Source: Microbacteriaceae bacterium PS02343 (GTDB taxonomy: Bacteria; Actinomycetota; Actinomycetes; Actinomycetales; Microbacteriaceae). From it: a DNA stretch of 32,270 bases. Below the pieces are notes generated by a model that was not told where the DNA came from, searched no databases, and saw nothing but the letters and a program-made list of their open reading frames with translations. Within the stretch, counting starts at the first letter, position 1. Each line of letters begins with the position of its first letter. The translations under genes were made by a program, and so were the position numbers. Of the stretch, positions 15,312 through 23,179 are shown piece by piece. The DNA lies in the NCBI GenBank assembly GCA_029959365.1, contig JASCOA010000029.1:1-32270 (forward strand), read 5' to 3'.

Positions 15312-17917
15312 GCGCGCGAGGCGATGCCCAGGGTGCGGTAGATGCGGGTCAGCCGCTGCTCGACCGTGCGCACCGACAGGAAGAGCGCCTCCGCGATCTC
15401 GCGGTTGCGGGCGCCGCGCTGCACCAGGCGCACGATCTCGAGCTCCTCCCCGGAGAGCTGCGCCTCGCCCGGAACCCCCGTCGGCTCGGATGCGCAGCCC
15501 ACGGCGCGCGCGGACCAGGCCACCGCACCGGCGCCGTCGAACGCCGCGACGGCGGCTGCGCGCACCATCCGCTCGTCGTCCGTCATGCCGAGCTGCCCGA
15601 GCCGTTCGGCGAAGGCGAGCTGAGTGCGACCGAGCTCGTAGGGCGAGTCACCGGGTTCGAACGCCTCGACGGCGCTCTGGAACAGGGGCACGGATGCGGC
15701 GCCGGAGCTGGTCTGAGCCCGCAACCGCAGCAGCAGCTGCCGCCCCCACCGGGACGGACGCCGCGCGTGACGCTGCCGGAAGGCCGCGATCTCCTCGTTC
15801 GCGCGGGTGGTGAGCCCGAGCTGCAGCGCCGCCTCGATGGAGTCCCCGACGTGGCGCAGCTGATGCTCCGGGCCGCCCAGGCGGCGCAGACGCCCGAGCA
15901 CGAGGCCCTGGCGCAGGGTCTCCTCCGGGTCGTCCTGCAGCAGCGCGAAGCTGGCGTGCAGTGCCGCCGTGCGGGCCTGCAGCGACGGGTTGCTCTCGTG
16001 CAGGGCCCGGCGCATCGACTCCTCGATCAGCGGCGCGGCCGCTTCCGCATCGCCGAGGCTCACCCGATGCCACGCGGCGAGCAGGGTCTGCAGGGCGCTT
16101 CCGGGGTCCGCGCGCACGGCGAACGGCGCCTCGATCAGCAGCCGCGCCGATCGGTGATCGCCCGCTGCGATCTCGTTGTCGATGCTGAGCATGCGGGCGG
16201 CGTCGCCCCACAGCGGCTCCGCCGGACGCGGGAACGCCATGAGGCTCGCGAGCAGGAGCCGAGCGGCCGCGTGCTCCTCGCCCCAGATGAGGCTTCGAGC
16301 CCGCAGCAGCCCGAGGGGCGGCTGCTGCAGCAGTGCGCGGTCCAGGACCCCGGCGGCGCCGGGCGAGCGGCCGTCGTGCGCATCGACCATCGCCTCGACG
16401 GCGAGCAGGAGGCCGCGAGTCTCCGGTGCGAGTTCCTCGGCGAGCTCGCCGGCCTGGGCGAGCAGCGATCGACTCGCTGCGAGCTCCCACTGCTCGGCGC
16501 GCAGCGCGGCGGCGGCGGCGAGCAGCGCGACCGCTCCGTCCGGGGCCTCGGCGCCGTGCACCATGGCGATGGCGGCGACCTCGCCGTCGCCCAGCGGCGC
16601 ACCCGCGAGCGCGCCGGCACCCACTCGCACCATCGCGGCGCGGGTGATCTCCGCGGAGCTCGCCTCGTCCAGCCGGGCGAAGCCGAGGTACCGATTGGCC
16701 GCATCGACGTCGCCGTGCAGCACGAGGCGCTCGGCGAGGGAGACGAGCAGCGGATCGGAGCGGCCGTGCGGCACCGCGAGGCGCACGGCGCGCTCGGCGA
16801 ACTCCATCGCGACGTCGCCGTCGCCCTCTTCGGCGAAGGCGACCGCGGCCCGCAGCAGCTCCTCCCCGGCTGCGGGGTCCGCCTGCTCCTGGCTGCGGTG
16901 CCATGCTGCGAGGCGGTCGTCGAGGGGCTCGTGCAGCACCGCGAGCGCGTGATGCCGCTGCCGTCGGGTGCGCCCGCTCATCGACCAGTAGACGTGGGCG
17001 CGCAGGCGGGGATCGCGGATCCTGACCGTGCCGGCGCGCACCAGCAGCAGTCCTTCGCTCATCAGGTCGTCGAGCACGTCGGGCGACGACCCGCTCTCCC
17101 CGCCCGGCGCAGCGCCGAGCACGCCGAGGTGCAGCTGCGGCGCCAGGGCGATGTCGTCGAGCGCACGGCGCTCGTCGGGCTGCAGTCGAGCGAGGCTCCG
17201 CTGCGCGGCGATGGCGAGCCCGGTCTTCGGCTGCAGCGGCAGCTGCAGGCCGGTGCGCCCGGCGAGCTCGTCGCGATCCGCGCCGAGCAGCTGCTCCCGG
17301 AGCTCGGTCGGGTTGCCGGCGCTCAGCTGCACCAGCAGCCGCAGGGCGCCCTCGTCGACCTCGGTCGTGACCCGGCCGCGCTCCAGTGCCGCTTCGGGGT
17401 CGAGCGGGGCCAGCTCGATGACCTCGGTGCCGCCGAAGGGGCTGCGCGGGGTGACCTCCTCGGCGGCGAGCACGAACCGCAGGCCCGTGCCCGAGAGGCG
17501 CTCGGCCATGAGCCCGAGCAGCTGACGGCTGTCGTCATCGAGACCGTCGGCGTCGTCGACGAGGACGACCGTCGACGGCAGCTGCAGTCCGCGCAGCATG
17601 CCGAGCACGTCGTGCGCGGCCGCGAAGAGCCTCCCCTGCTCGCCGGGGCGCAGCGCGAACCGGCCGCCGAACTCGACGGCGCGCCGGTCGTCGACCGCCG
17701 CGGCGATCGCGGAGAACCCGGAGAGCGGGAAGGTCCGCTCCGCGGGGTTGGCGCGCACGAGCACCACCGAGCCCTCGAGGGCCTGCGCGGCCTCCTCGAG
17801 GAGTTGCGTCTTGCCGATCCCGGGTTCGCCGACCACGACGAGCGCTCCCTCTCGGGGCGCCTCGGCGAGGTCGACGATCCTGGCGAGAGCGGCTCTGCGA
17901 TCGAGCCGGTGCCGCAT
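15260..17917 (-). CDS. LuxR family transcriptional regulator with AAA ATPase domain (LAL type), copy 1
   Basis: 885 residues, the size of large ATP-binding LuxR regulators. Walker A GEPGIGKT is at 30-37, and a Walker B-like VVLVDDAD lies at about 115-123. A long helical-repeat middle part follows, then a C-terminal LuxR helix-turn-helix at about 821-875 (NREIAEALFLSVRTVEQRLTRIYRTLGI). This class (MalT-like) uses NTP-dependent oligomerisation to activate promoters. It is a paralogue of the next gene upstream. No strong ribosome site precedes the ATG at 17917; a -35/-10 pair lies about 140-170 bp upstream. It converges with, and overlaps by 52 bp, the polysaccharide synthase, which suggests local control of that locus. 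Confidence 0.93.
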   Translation of the reverse strand: MRHRLDRRAALARIVDLAEAPREGALVVVGEPGIGKTQLLEEAAQALEGSVVLVRANPAERTFPLSGFSAIAAAVDDRRAVEFGGRFALRPGEQGRLFAAAHDVLGMLRGLQLPSTVVLVDDADGLDDDSRQLLGLMAERLSGTGLRFVLAAEEVTPRSPFGGTEVIELAPLDPEAALERGRVTTEVDEGALRLLVQLSAGNPTELREQLLGADRDELAGRTGLQLPLQPKTGLAIAAQRSLARLQPDERRALDDIALAPQLHLGVLGAAPGGESGSSPDVLDDLMSEGLLLVRAGTVRIRDPRLRAHVYWSMSGRTRRQRHHALAVLHEPLDDRLAAWHRSQEQADPAAGEELLRAAVAFAEEGDGDVAMEFAERAVRLAVPHGRSDPLLVSLAERLVLHGDVDAANRYLGFARLDEASSAEITRAAMVRVGAGALAGAPLGDGEVAAIAMVHGAEAPDGAVALLAAAAALRAEQWELAASRSLLAQAGELAEELAPETRGLLLAVEAMVDAHDGRSPGAAGVLDRALLQQPPLGLLRARSLIWGEEHAAARLLLASLMAFPRPAEPLWGDAARMLSIDNEIAAGDHRSARLLIEAPFAVRADPGSALQTLLAAWHRVSLGDAEAAAPLIEESMRRALHESNPSLQARTAALHASFALLQDDPEETLRQGLVLGRLRRLGGPEHQLRHVGDSIEAALQLGLTTRANEEIAAFRQRHARRPSRWGRQLLLRLRAQTSSGAASVPLFQSAVEAFEPGDSPYELGRTQLAFAERLGQLGMTDDERMVRAAAVAAFDGAGAVAWSARAVGCASEPTGVPGEAQLSGEELEIVRLVQRGARNREIAEALFLSVRTVEQRLTRIYRTLGIASRAQLGSALASTAMRGIGA

Positions 17918-18057
17918 GAGCGTCGCTCAGGCGTTCTCGGCGGTCGACCGTCGTGCGTGGGTCTGGGTCATGGCGGGCAGCGATTCGGGTTCGGGAGACT
18001 GCGCCTCGGGTCTTCGGGTGCCCGCGGTGCGTCGCCTCGGCGCGAGGCGGCACCTGA

Positions 18058-18087
18058 ACGTTAAACACAACTCCGCGCCCCGAACAA
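18058..18087 (-). promoter_or_regulatory. Sigma70-like promoter of LuxR copy 1
   Basis: TTGTTC (18087-18082) and TAACGT (18063-18058) are separated by 18 bp on the minus strand, in the most AT-rich stretch of the area. It would give a leader of about 135 bases. Confidence 0.4.
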
Positions 18088-18149
18088 GGGTGCTCTCCGG
18101 ACGTTCGGCGGGCGGTCAGCCGCCTGCGTGCACCGCTTGACGCGCGTCC

Positions 18150-18213
18150 GTACCCCGTTCGCGCAGACCGCATCCCGGACTGCTGGACGCTCGGGTCGTC
18201 GCCGTACCCCGAA
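18150..18213 (-). promoter_or_regulatory. Two CGGGGTAC boxes upstream of LuxR copy 1
   Basis: On the minus strand AACGGGGTAC (18159-18150) is identical over ten bases to a box before the GT2 synthase, and TTCGGGGTAC is at 18213-18204. The cores are 54 bp apart. Candidate binding sites for one of the two LuxR proteins. Confidence 0.4.
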
Positions 18214-18247
18214 CCGGAGCACCGCCGCCTGCTCCTGGGATTCCGAT

Positions 18248-18337
18248 CACCCCGCCGTGCTGCGCGCCATTGCACAGCTCGGCGGGGTGGGGGTGGGGAT
18301 CCGCAGGACCTGGCCGTCCGACGGATCCCGCTCGTGG
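18248..18337. repeat. Dispersed hairpin repeat, copy 2
   Basis: A 90-bp relative of 5585-5673. Its stem arms are 18296-18308 and 18317-18329 (11 of 13 pairs), and the 8-base loop CCTGGCCG differs from copy 1 at one base. At two stem positions both partners changed together relative to copy 1, so the pairing is preserved. It lies between the tandem LuxR genes. Confidence 0.75.
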
Positions 18338-18567
18338 GGCCGCTGGGGCCGGATGGGGTTCGCAGACGACGGCACCGCCATCGGGACGGCAGCGGCGCCG
18401 TCGCCTGCGTGGGACGACCGCTTGGGGGGATGGTCCTGCTCAGCTGCAGGAGCGGCGTCTGGGGCCACTCTGGTCGACCCCGTGCACCGGGTCAACGGAT
18501 GCGGGCGAGGTGCGCGGTCGCCCGCAATCACTCCCGCGGTGGGTGACGGACCCCGCAGCGGGCGCTC

Positions 18568-21198
18568 CTATCGAGCGGAGCGCGAGAGCAGCGCGGCGAG
18601 CTGCGACCGCGACTCGATGCCGAGCGAACGGTAGATGCGGGTCAGTCGCAGCTCGACCGTGCGCAGCGAGACGAAGAGCGCGTCGGCGATCTCCTGATTG
18701 CGCTGCCCGAGCAGCACGCGACGGACGATCTCGCGTTCGTCGTCGCTGAGCAGCGAGGTCGCCAGCACCTCGCTCATCTGCACGCCGGTGCCGCCGGCGC
18801 GCGCCGACCAGCCAGCGGAGCCAGCGGCTTCGAAGGCGCTCTGCGCGGCGAAGCGCTGCTCCCGCGCCGAGTCCGCCTCGCCCAGCGCACCGAGACGATC
18901 CGAGAAGGCCAGGAGGGTGCGGCCGAGCTCGAAGGGCGAATCGAGCGGCGTGAAGGCGTCGCGCGCCGCTTCGAACGGCGCGATCGCCGCTGCGCCCGGT
19001 TGCAGCAGCGCCTGCACGCGCTGCAGCACCATCGAACCCCGCCGCGACGGACGCTTCTTGAGCTGCGTGCGCAGCCGGGCCGCCGCCACCGTGCCCTCCG
19101 CGTTCCGCCCGACCGCGACGCACGCCTCGACGTGATCGCCGATCGAGGCCAGGTATCCGATGCTCCGGTACTGCGCCGGCTGCCGCTCGATGCGCTCGTG
19201 CTCGCGGAGGGACGTCTCCGGATCGCCGCGCAGCAGCGCCGACTCCGCGAGCTGCGCCGCGGCGGCGATGACGATCGACGGCTGGCCCTCCGAGCCGGCG
19301 CGCTCGGCGGCCTCGCGCAGCAGGGGCTCGGCGCCGTCGGATCGATCGAGCGACGCAGCGAACCACCCCTGCAGCAGCAGGTTGCGCGAGCTCGACGCCG
19401 GAACCCACGGCGACGCGGTGCCCCACTCGGCGATCGCGGCTCGCGCCGCCCGGTGATCACCCGCCGAGATCTCGTTGCGCGCCAGGTGGTAGTGCGCGAT
19501 ATCGGCCCAGACCGGCTCGTCCGGCGTCGGCGAGATGATCAGCGAGGAGAGCACCGCTCGTGCCTCGCCGTAGCGCTCGGCCCAGGTGAGCCCGTGCGCT
19601 CGGATGAGCATGCGGAAGGGGTCCCGCTCCTCCGCTTCGCCCGTCTCCGGTTCGTAGCGGCCGGTCTCCAGAGCGGCGACCGAGCTGCGCACGGCGGCCA
19701 CCAGCGACGCAGCCCGCGGCTCGAGCGGCGGGAGGGCCGCCGCCTGCGCGAGCAGCGCGCGGCTCTCCTTCAGATTCCATCGCTCGGCGTGGGCGATGGC
19801 CGCGACGGCGAGCAGCGATCCCGCGCCGTCGGGGTCGGAGCGGCTGTGCAGTCCTGCGACGACCCCGATGCGCCCGTCCTGGACGTGCTCCGAGCGCGAC
19901 AGTCCGAGCCTCAGCGACATGATCGTCAGCCGTATCGCGTCGGCGTGCGATCCGGAGAGCCCCTCCGCGGTGCGCACGTACCGTGCCGCCGCACCGAGCT
20001 CCCCGCGGTGCAGCAGGGCATCGGCGAGCTCGAGGAGCGGGGAGAGCAGTGCGTCGCGATCCGGCGCGAGCAGCAGCGCGCGCTCGGCGAACTCGATGGC
20101 CGTGTCGCTCTCGGCGATGGCCGCGAGCTCGATGGCGCACCGCAGCAGCAGTTCACCGGATCGGTCGTCGCTGTCGACGAAGCTGTCGTGCCAACGGGCG
20201 CTGCGCTCGTCGAACGGTCGCGTCCGCGTGGCGAGCTCCCGGTGCCGTTCGCGCACGATGCGGCTGCTGCGCATCCAGAAGAGGTGCGCGCGCAGCCGGG
20301 GATCCCGCACCGACACCGACAGCCCTCGCGAGGCCAGCACGCCCTCCGCGATCAGGTCGAGCGCTGCGCCGCGACTGGATTCCTCGAGGTCCTCGTGGTC
20401 GAGCGCCCGCAACGGCGTCATCGGCGCGAGCGCGACGTCCTGCAGCAGGCGCAGCTCCTCGTCGCTCCGCTGCCCGAGCAGATGCTGCACCAGATCGCCG
20501 AGCGCGGTCGACGGTCGCGGTGGCAGCACGAGCGGCTCTATGCCGCGCAGCGCCGCGGGCTCGGCGGAGCGCACGTGCTCGCGCAGCACGAGCGGGTTGC
20601 CCGCGCTGCGCCGTGCCAGCAGCTCGACGACCGCGGGGTCCGCCCCCGGTGCGAGGACGGCGCCGATGGCGGCGAGGTCCTCGCAGCTCAGCGGCAGCAT
20701 CCGCAGCACCGTCGTGCCGAGCAGCGGACTCGTGGAGGGCAGCCTCGTCGCCGTCATGATCAACCGCAGTCCGGTCCCACCGAGCCGATTCGCCATGAGG
20801 CCGACGAGCAGCAGGCTCTCGGTGTCGAGCTGGTCGACGTCGTCGATGAGCACCGTGGCGGGGGCGAGCCGCAGGCCCCGCAGCATCACCAGCACGTCGT
20901 GCGCCGCCGCGAGCATCTGCGAGGGCTCAGCGCTGCGCAGCGTGAACCGCCCGCCGAACTCGATGGCTCGCGGATCGTCGATCGCGGCGAAGACCGCCGA
21001 GAACCCGGCGAGGGGGTAGTCCGACTCCCCCGCGTTGATCCGCACCAGCGAGCCGTGCTCCAGTGCCGCGGTCACCTCGGCGATCAGGTGGCTCTTGCCG
21101 ATCCCAGGCTCGCCGAGCAGCAGGATCGAACCCTCCCGATCGCCTTCCGCGACCGCGATGAGCGCTGCCGCGGCCTCAGCACGGTCGACCGGACGCAT
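18568..21198 (-). CDS. LuxR family transcriptional regulator with AAA ATPase domain (LAL type), copy 2
   Basis: 876 residues with the same architecture as its neighbour: Walker A GEPGIGKS at 29-36, Walker B-like VLIDDVDQLD near 115-124, a long helical middle, and a C-terminal LuxR helix-turn-helix at about 816-870 (NQEIADALFVSLRTVELRLTRIYRSLGI). The ATPase parts share long matches (EFGGRF, AAAHDVL, MLRGL, GTGLR), so the pair arose by duplication. No Shine-Dalgarno is obvious before the ATG at 21198. A CGGGGTAC box lies about 85 bp upstream. Likely a transcription activator, with target inferred from location to be the polysaccharide genes and perhaps itself. Confidence 0.93.
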   Translation of the reverse strand: MRPVDRAEAAAALIAVAEGDREGSILLLGEPGIGKSHLIAEVTAALEHGSLVRINAGESDYPLAGFSAVFAAIDDPRAIEFGGRFTLRSAEPSQMLAAAHDVLVMLRGLRLAPATVLIDDVDQLDTESLLLVGLMANRLGGTGLRLIMTATRLPSTSPLLGTTVLRMLPLSCEDLAAIGAVLAPGADPAVVELLARRSAGNPLVLREHVRSAEPAALRGIEPLVLPPRPSTALGDLVQHLLGQRSDEELRLLQDVALAPMTPLRALDHEDLEESSRGAALDLIAEGVLASRGLSVSVRDPRLRAHLFWMRSSRIVRERHRELATRTRPFDERSARWHDSFVDSDDRSGELLLRCAIELAAIAESDTAIEFAERALLLAPDRDALLSPLLELADALLHRGELGAAARYVRTAEGLSGSHADAIRLTIMSLRLGLSRSEHVQDGRIGVVAGLHSRSDPDGAGSLLAVAAIAHAERWNLKESRALLAQAAALPPLEPRAASLVAAVRSSVAALETGRYEPETGEAEERDPFRMLIRAHGLTWAERYGEARAVLSSLIISPTPDEPVWADIAHYHLARNEISAGDHRAARAAIAEWGTASPWVPASSSRNLLLQGWFAASLDRSDGAEPLLREAAERAGSEGQPSIVIAAAAQLAESALLRGDPETSLREHERIERQPAQYRSIGYLASIGDHVEACVAVGRNAEGTVAAARLRTQLKKRPSRRGSMVLQRVQALLQPGAAAIAPFEAARDAFTPLDSPFELGRTLLAFSDRLGALGEADSAREQRFAAQSAFEAAGSAGWSARAGGTGVQMSEVLATSLLSDDEREIVRRVLLGQRNQEIADALFVSLRTVELRLTRIYRSLGIESRSQLAALLSRSAR

Positions 21199-21274
21199 GC
21201 GAGATCACCACGCGCGGCGGATGGACGGATATGGATCGGCTCGGGTAAGCGACGTCGATCGATGGGTTCATTTC

Positions 21275-21286
21275 GGGTACCCCGCA
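21275..21286 (-). promoter_or_regulatory. CGGGGTAC box upstream of LuxR copy 2
   Basis: Minus strand TGCGGGGTAC at 21286-21277, embedded in the palindrome GGGTACCC (21275-21282). It is about 50 bp upstream of a weak TATCCG/CATATC -10 candidate (21226-21233), similar to the spacing seen before the GT2 synthase. Confidence 0.35.
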
Positions 21287-21365
21287 TCGTTGACCGGGCA
21301 CGACCTTGCGCCCCGTGCTCACGGTCTACCCGATGCGTCGCCGAGTTGCAAGGAATCCTCGGAAC

Positions 21366-22337
21366 TCACTCCACGAAGCGCACGACCTCCTGCAACCGGG
21401 TGCGCACCTCGAACAGCTCCTGCCCGCCGATGGCCGGAGCGCCCAGCACGCCGATGCGCAGCAGGTGGGGCAGTCTGGGGCGCTGCACGAGCGCGGCGAC
21501 CATGCCCTTGTGCTTGCCCGCGTCGAGCACGCCCTCCGGGCTCGCGCCGTCGGGCACGACGATGAGCAGGCCGCTCACCCTCACCCTCGCGGCGCGGCCG
21601 AGCGCCTTCGCCCGCTGCGCCAGCGTCGCGAACGGCGTCTCGTCGTGGGCGAGACCCTCGCCGACGAGCTCGCCGCGCTTGAGCTTCACCGGCGCCCCCC
21701 AGTCCTGCGAGGCGATCGCGAAGAGGCCGCTCGGGCCGAGCACGACGTGGTCGATCTTCGCGGCGCTCGCCGGACCCAGCCCGTCGCCGCCGGCGGCGAA
21801 GCCCCCGGTGAAGCCGCGCTGCTCCACGACGACGTCGTGCCAGGCCGTGTAGGCGATGCCGAGGTCGGCGATCTGGGCGGCCGTGGCCTCTTCGGCCAGC
21901 GCATCCGCCAGCAGCAGCCGCAGCTCGCGCGGAGCGGCCTGCACGACCTTCGCGGCGAAGGGGTCGTCGAGCTCGTTGCCGCGACCGGCCCACTCGCGGA
22001 TCAGCTCGAGGTAGCGCAGCCGCATCCATCCCCCGGGGTGACCGTGGCTGCGCGCCTGCGGTCGGGTCTCGCGGCGCTCGTGGGTGCGCGGCGCGTAGCT
22101 CGTCGGCTCGTCGTCGTACGACGGCCGCCGCCCGCGGTCGTAGCGGGCGCGGTCCTCGGGGGTGCCGACGAGGTCCCACGCCGCCTGCACGGCGTGGAAC
22201 TCGTCCGCCCGACCGCCCGTGTCGGGGTGCGTCTCGCGCAGCCGTCGGCGGTAGGCACGCCGCAGCGCGTCGTCGTCCGCGTCGACGGGGACTCCGAGCA
22301 CCTCGTAGGGCGATGCGGAGAGCGGGCTGTCGGGCAT
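21366..22337 (-). CDS. DnaJ domain protein with NERD-like nuclease-related domain
   Basis: 323 residues. The first 70 residues are a J domain (SPYEVLGVPVDADDDALRRAYR) with the HPD motif at 37-39, which stimulates Hsp70 ATPase activity. A charged linker follows. From about residue 165, IDHVVLGPSGLFAIASQDWG and the following lysine-rich strand resemble a NERD domain, found in proteins linked to DNA processing. There are no zinc fingers or Gly/Phe region, so this is not a general DnaJ chaperone. Role unknown; perhaps it recruits DnaK to a nucleic-acid-related client. A TATCCT hexamer exactly six bases before the ATG predicts a leaderless message, divergent from the next gene. Confidence 0.88.
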   Translation of the reverse strand: MPDSPLSASPYEVLGVPVDADDDALRRAYRRRLRETHPDTGGRADEFHAVQAAWDLVGTPEDRARYDRGRRPSYDDEPTSYAPRTHERRETRPQARSHGHPGGWMRLRYLELIREWAGRGNELDDPFAAKVVQAAPRELRLLLADALAEEATAAQIADLGIAYTAWHDVVVEQRGFTGGFAAGGDGLGPASAAKIDHVVLGPSGLFAIASQDWGAPVKLKRGELVGEGLAHDETPFATLAQRAKALGRAARVRVSGLLIVVPDGASPEGVLDAGKHKGMVAALVQRPRLPHLLRIGVLGAPAIGGQELFEVRTRLQEVVRFVE

Positions 22338-22343
22338 CCGCCC

Positions 22344-22349
22344 AGGATA
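22344..22349 (-). promoter_or_regulatory. -10 element TATCCT, leaderless start of DnaJ-NERD gene
   Basis: TATCCT, six bases, then the ATG at 22337 on the minus strand. It is the closest of the set to the TATAAT consensus. Confidence 0.55.
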
Positions 22350-22385
22350 GCCAGTGGCCCGCCGGGAGAACCCTCACCGCCGGGC

Positions 22386-22391
22386 TAGCCT
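22386..22391 (+). promoter_or_regulatory. -10 element TAGCCT, leaderless start of LysR-domain gene
   Basis: TAGCCT, six bases, then the ATG at 22398. It lies only about 40 bp from the divergent -10 at 22344-22349, so the -35 regions of the two promoters must overlap. Confidence 0.55.
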
Positions 22392-22397
22392 GGGGGC

Positions 22398-23117
22398 ATG
22401 GTGGAACAGGTCGTCGTGCGCTTCGTCCCCGGCGTCACCCCCGCCAAATGGCAGCGCGCCTGGGCGGAGCGGATGCCCGACAACCCCCTCGAGATCCGAC
22501 TCGCCGAGCAGACCGAGGCGATCGAGGCCGTGTGCGGCGGCGACGCCCTGCTCGCCCTCGTGCGCCTGCCGGTCGAGAACACGGACGAGCGGATGCACGT
22601 GGTGCCGCTCTACGAGGAGCGCGCGGTGGTCGTCGCCCCGGCCGAGCACGTCTTCGAGGCCGCCGAGTCGGTGACCCTCGCCGAGGTCGAGGCCGAGACG
22701 GTGCTGCCGGTCGGCACCCGCGACCGCATCGAGGAGGACGTGCCCGACCCCGTCAAGGGCGCCGTCGAGCTGGTGGCCGCGAACGTCGGCGTCGTCGTGC
22801 TGCCCATGTCGGTCGCCCGGCTGCACGCCCGCAAGGACGTCGTGGCGCGGCCGATCGACGACGCGCCGACCACGGGGGTCGGCCTCGTCTGGCTGCGCGA
22901 GTCCGACGGTCCGCTCGCCCAGGAGTTCATGGGGGTCGTGCGCGGCCGCACGGCCCGCAGCTCGCGGGGCGCGAGCGAGCCGGAGCCGGAGACCGAGGCC
23001 AAGCGCAAGCCGGCCGCCCCCCGCACCCGCAAGCCGCCGAAGCCGGCGGCCAAGGACCAGCGCGGCGCGACGCCGAAGGCGAGCCACCGCACGAAGGGTC
23101 GCGGCAAGCGCCGCTGA
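22398..23117 (+). CDS. LysR-type substrate-binding domain protein lacking HTH, with basic tail
   Basis: 239 residues. Residues about 4-180 resemble a LysR effector-binding domain: VVRFVPGVTPAKW, an ALVRLPV strand, then VPLYEERAVVVAPAEHVF. The usual N-terminal winged helix is absent, and the start is well supported by the promoter position, so this is not a truncated call. From about residue 185 comes a Lys/Arg/Pro/Ala-rich tail ending GRGKRR that could bind nucleic acid non-specifically. Similar stand-alone proteins are annotated in Actinobacteria as LysR substrate-binding domain proteins. Role unknown; possibly a ligand sensor or DNA-associated protein. Confidence 0.85.
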   Translation: MVEQVVVRFVPGVTPAKWQRAWAERMPDNPLEIRLAEQTEAIEAVCGGDALLALVRLPVENTDERMHVVPLYEERAVVVAPAEHVFEAAESVTLAEVEAETVLPVGTRDRIEEDVPDPVKGAVELVAANVGVVVLPMSVARLHARKDVVARPIDDAPTTGVGLVWLRESDGPLAQEFMGVVRGRTARSSRGASEPEPETEAKRKPAAPRTRKPPKPAAKDQRGATPKASHRTKGRGKRR

Positions 23118-23146
23118 GCCTGAGCGGGCCTCCGATCCCGCGGGCG

Positions 23147-23152
23147 TAGCCT
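23147..23152 (+). promoter_or_regulatory. -10 element TAGCCT of aldehyde dehydrogenase gene
   Basis: Same hexamer as the leaderless promoters but 27 bases before the ATG, giving a short leader of about 21 bases that carries GGAG. Confidence 0.45.
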
Positions 23153-23179
23153 GGCGGCCCCGAGCGTCTGGAGAGCCCC

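Larger units (their letters stand above)
17918..18567. promoter_or_regulatory. 650-bp intergenic region between tandem LuxR genes
   Basis: No supported coding sequence. It contains a sigma70-like promoter for the downstream LuxR gene (18058-18087), two CGGGGTAC boxes (18150-18159 and 18204-18213, minus orientation), and the second copy of the hairpin repeat (18248-18337). Short open frames here lack ribosome sites. Composition is slightly less GC-rich around 18055-18075 than in the flanks. Confidence 0.6.

Noticed and set aside
17927-17971. Fourteen-codon leader peptide (MTQTHARRSTAENA) ending ten bases before LuxR copy 1
   Set aside because: No ribosome site and no attenuator-like hairpin. 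A frame this short is expected by chance.
14831-18064. Plus-strand open frame of over 1000 codons opposite LuxR copy 1
   Set aside because: No recognisable motif, composition typical of antisense shadow frames, and the minus strand has intact Walker and HTH motifs.
18247-18531. Minus-strand open frame between the LuxR genes as a small protein
   Set aside because: It lacks a ribosome site, overlaps the structured repeat, and has a Pro/Arg-rich sequence without domains.
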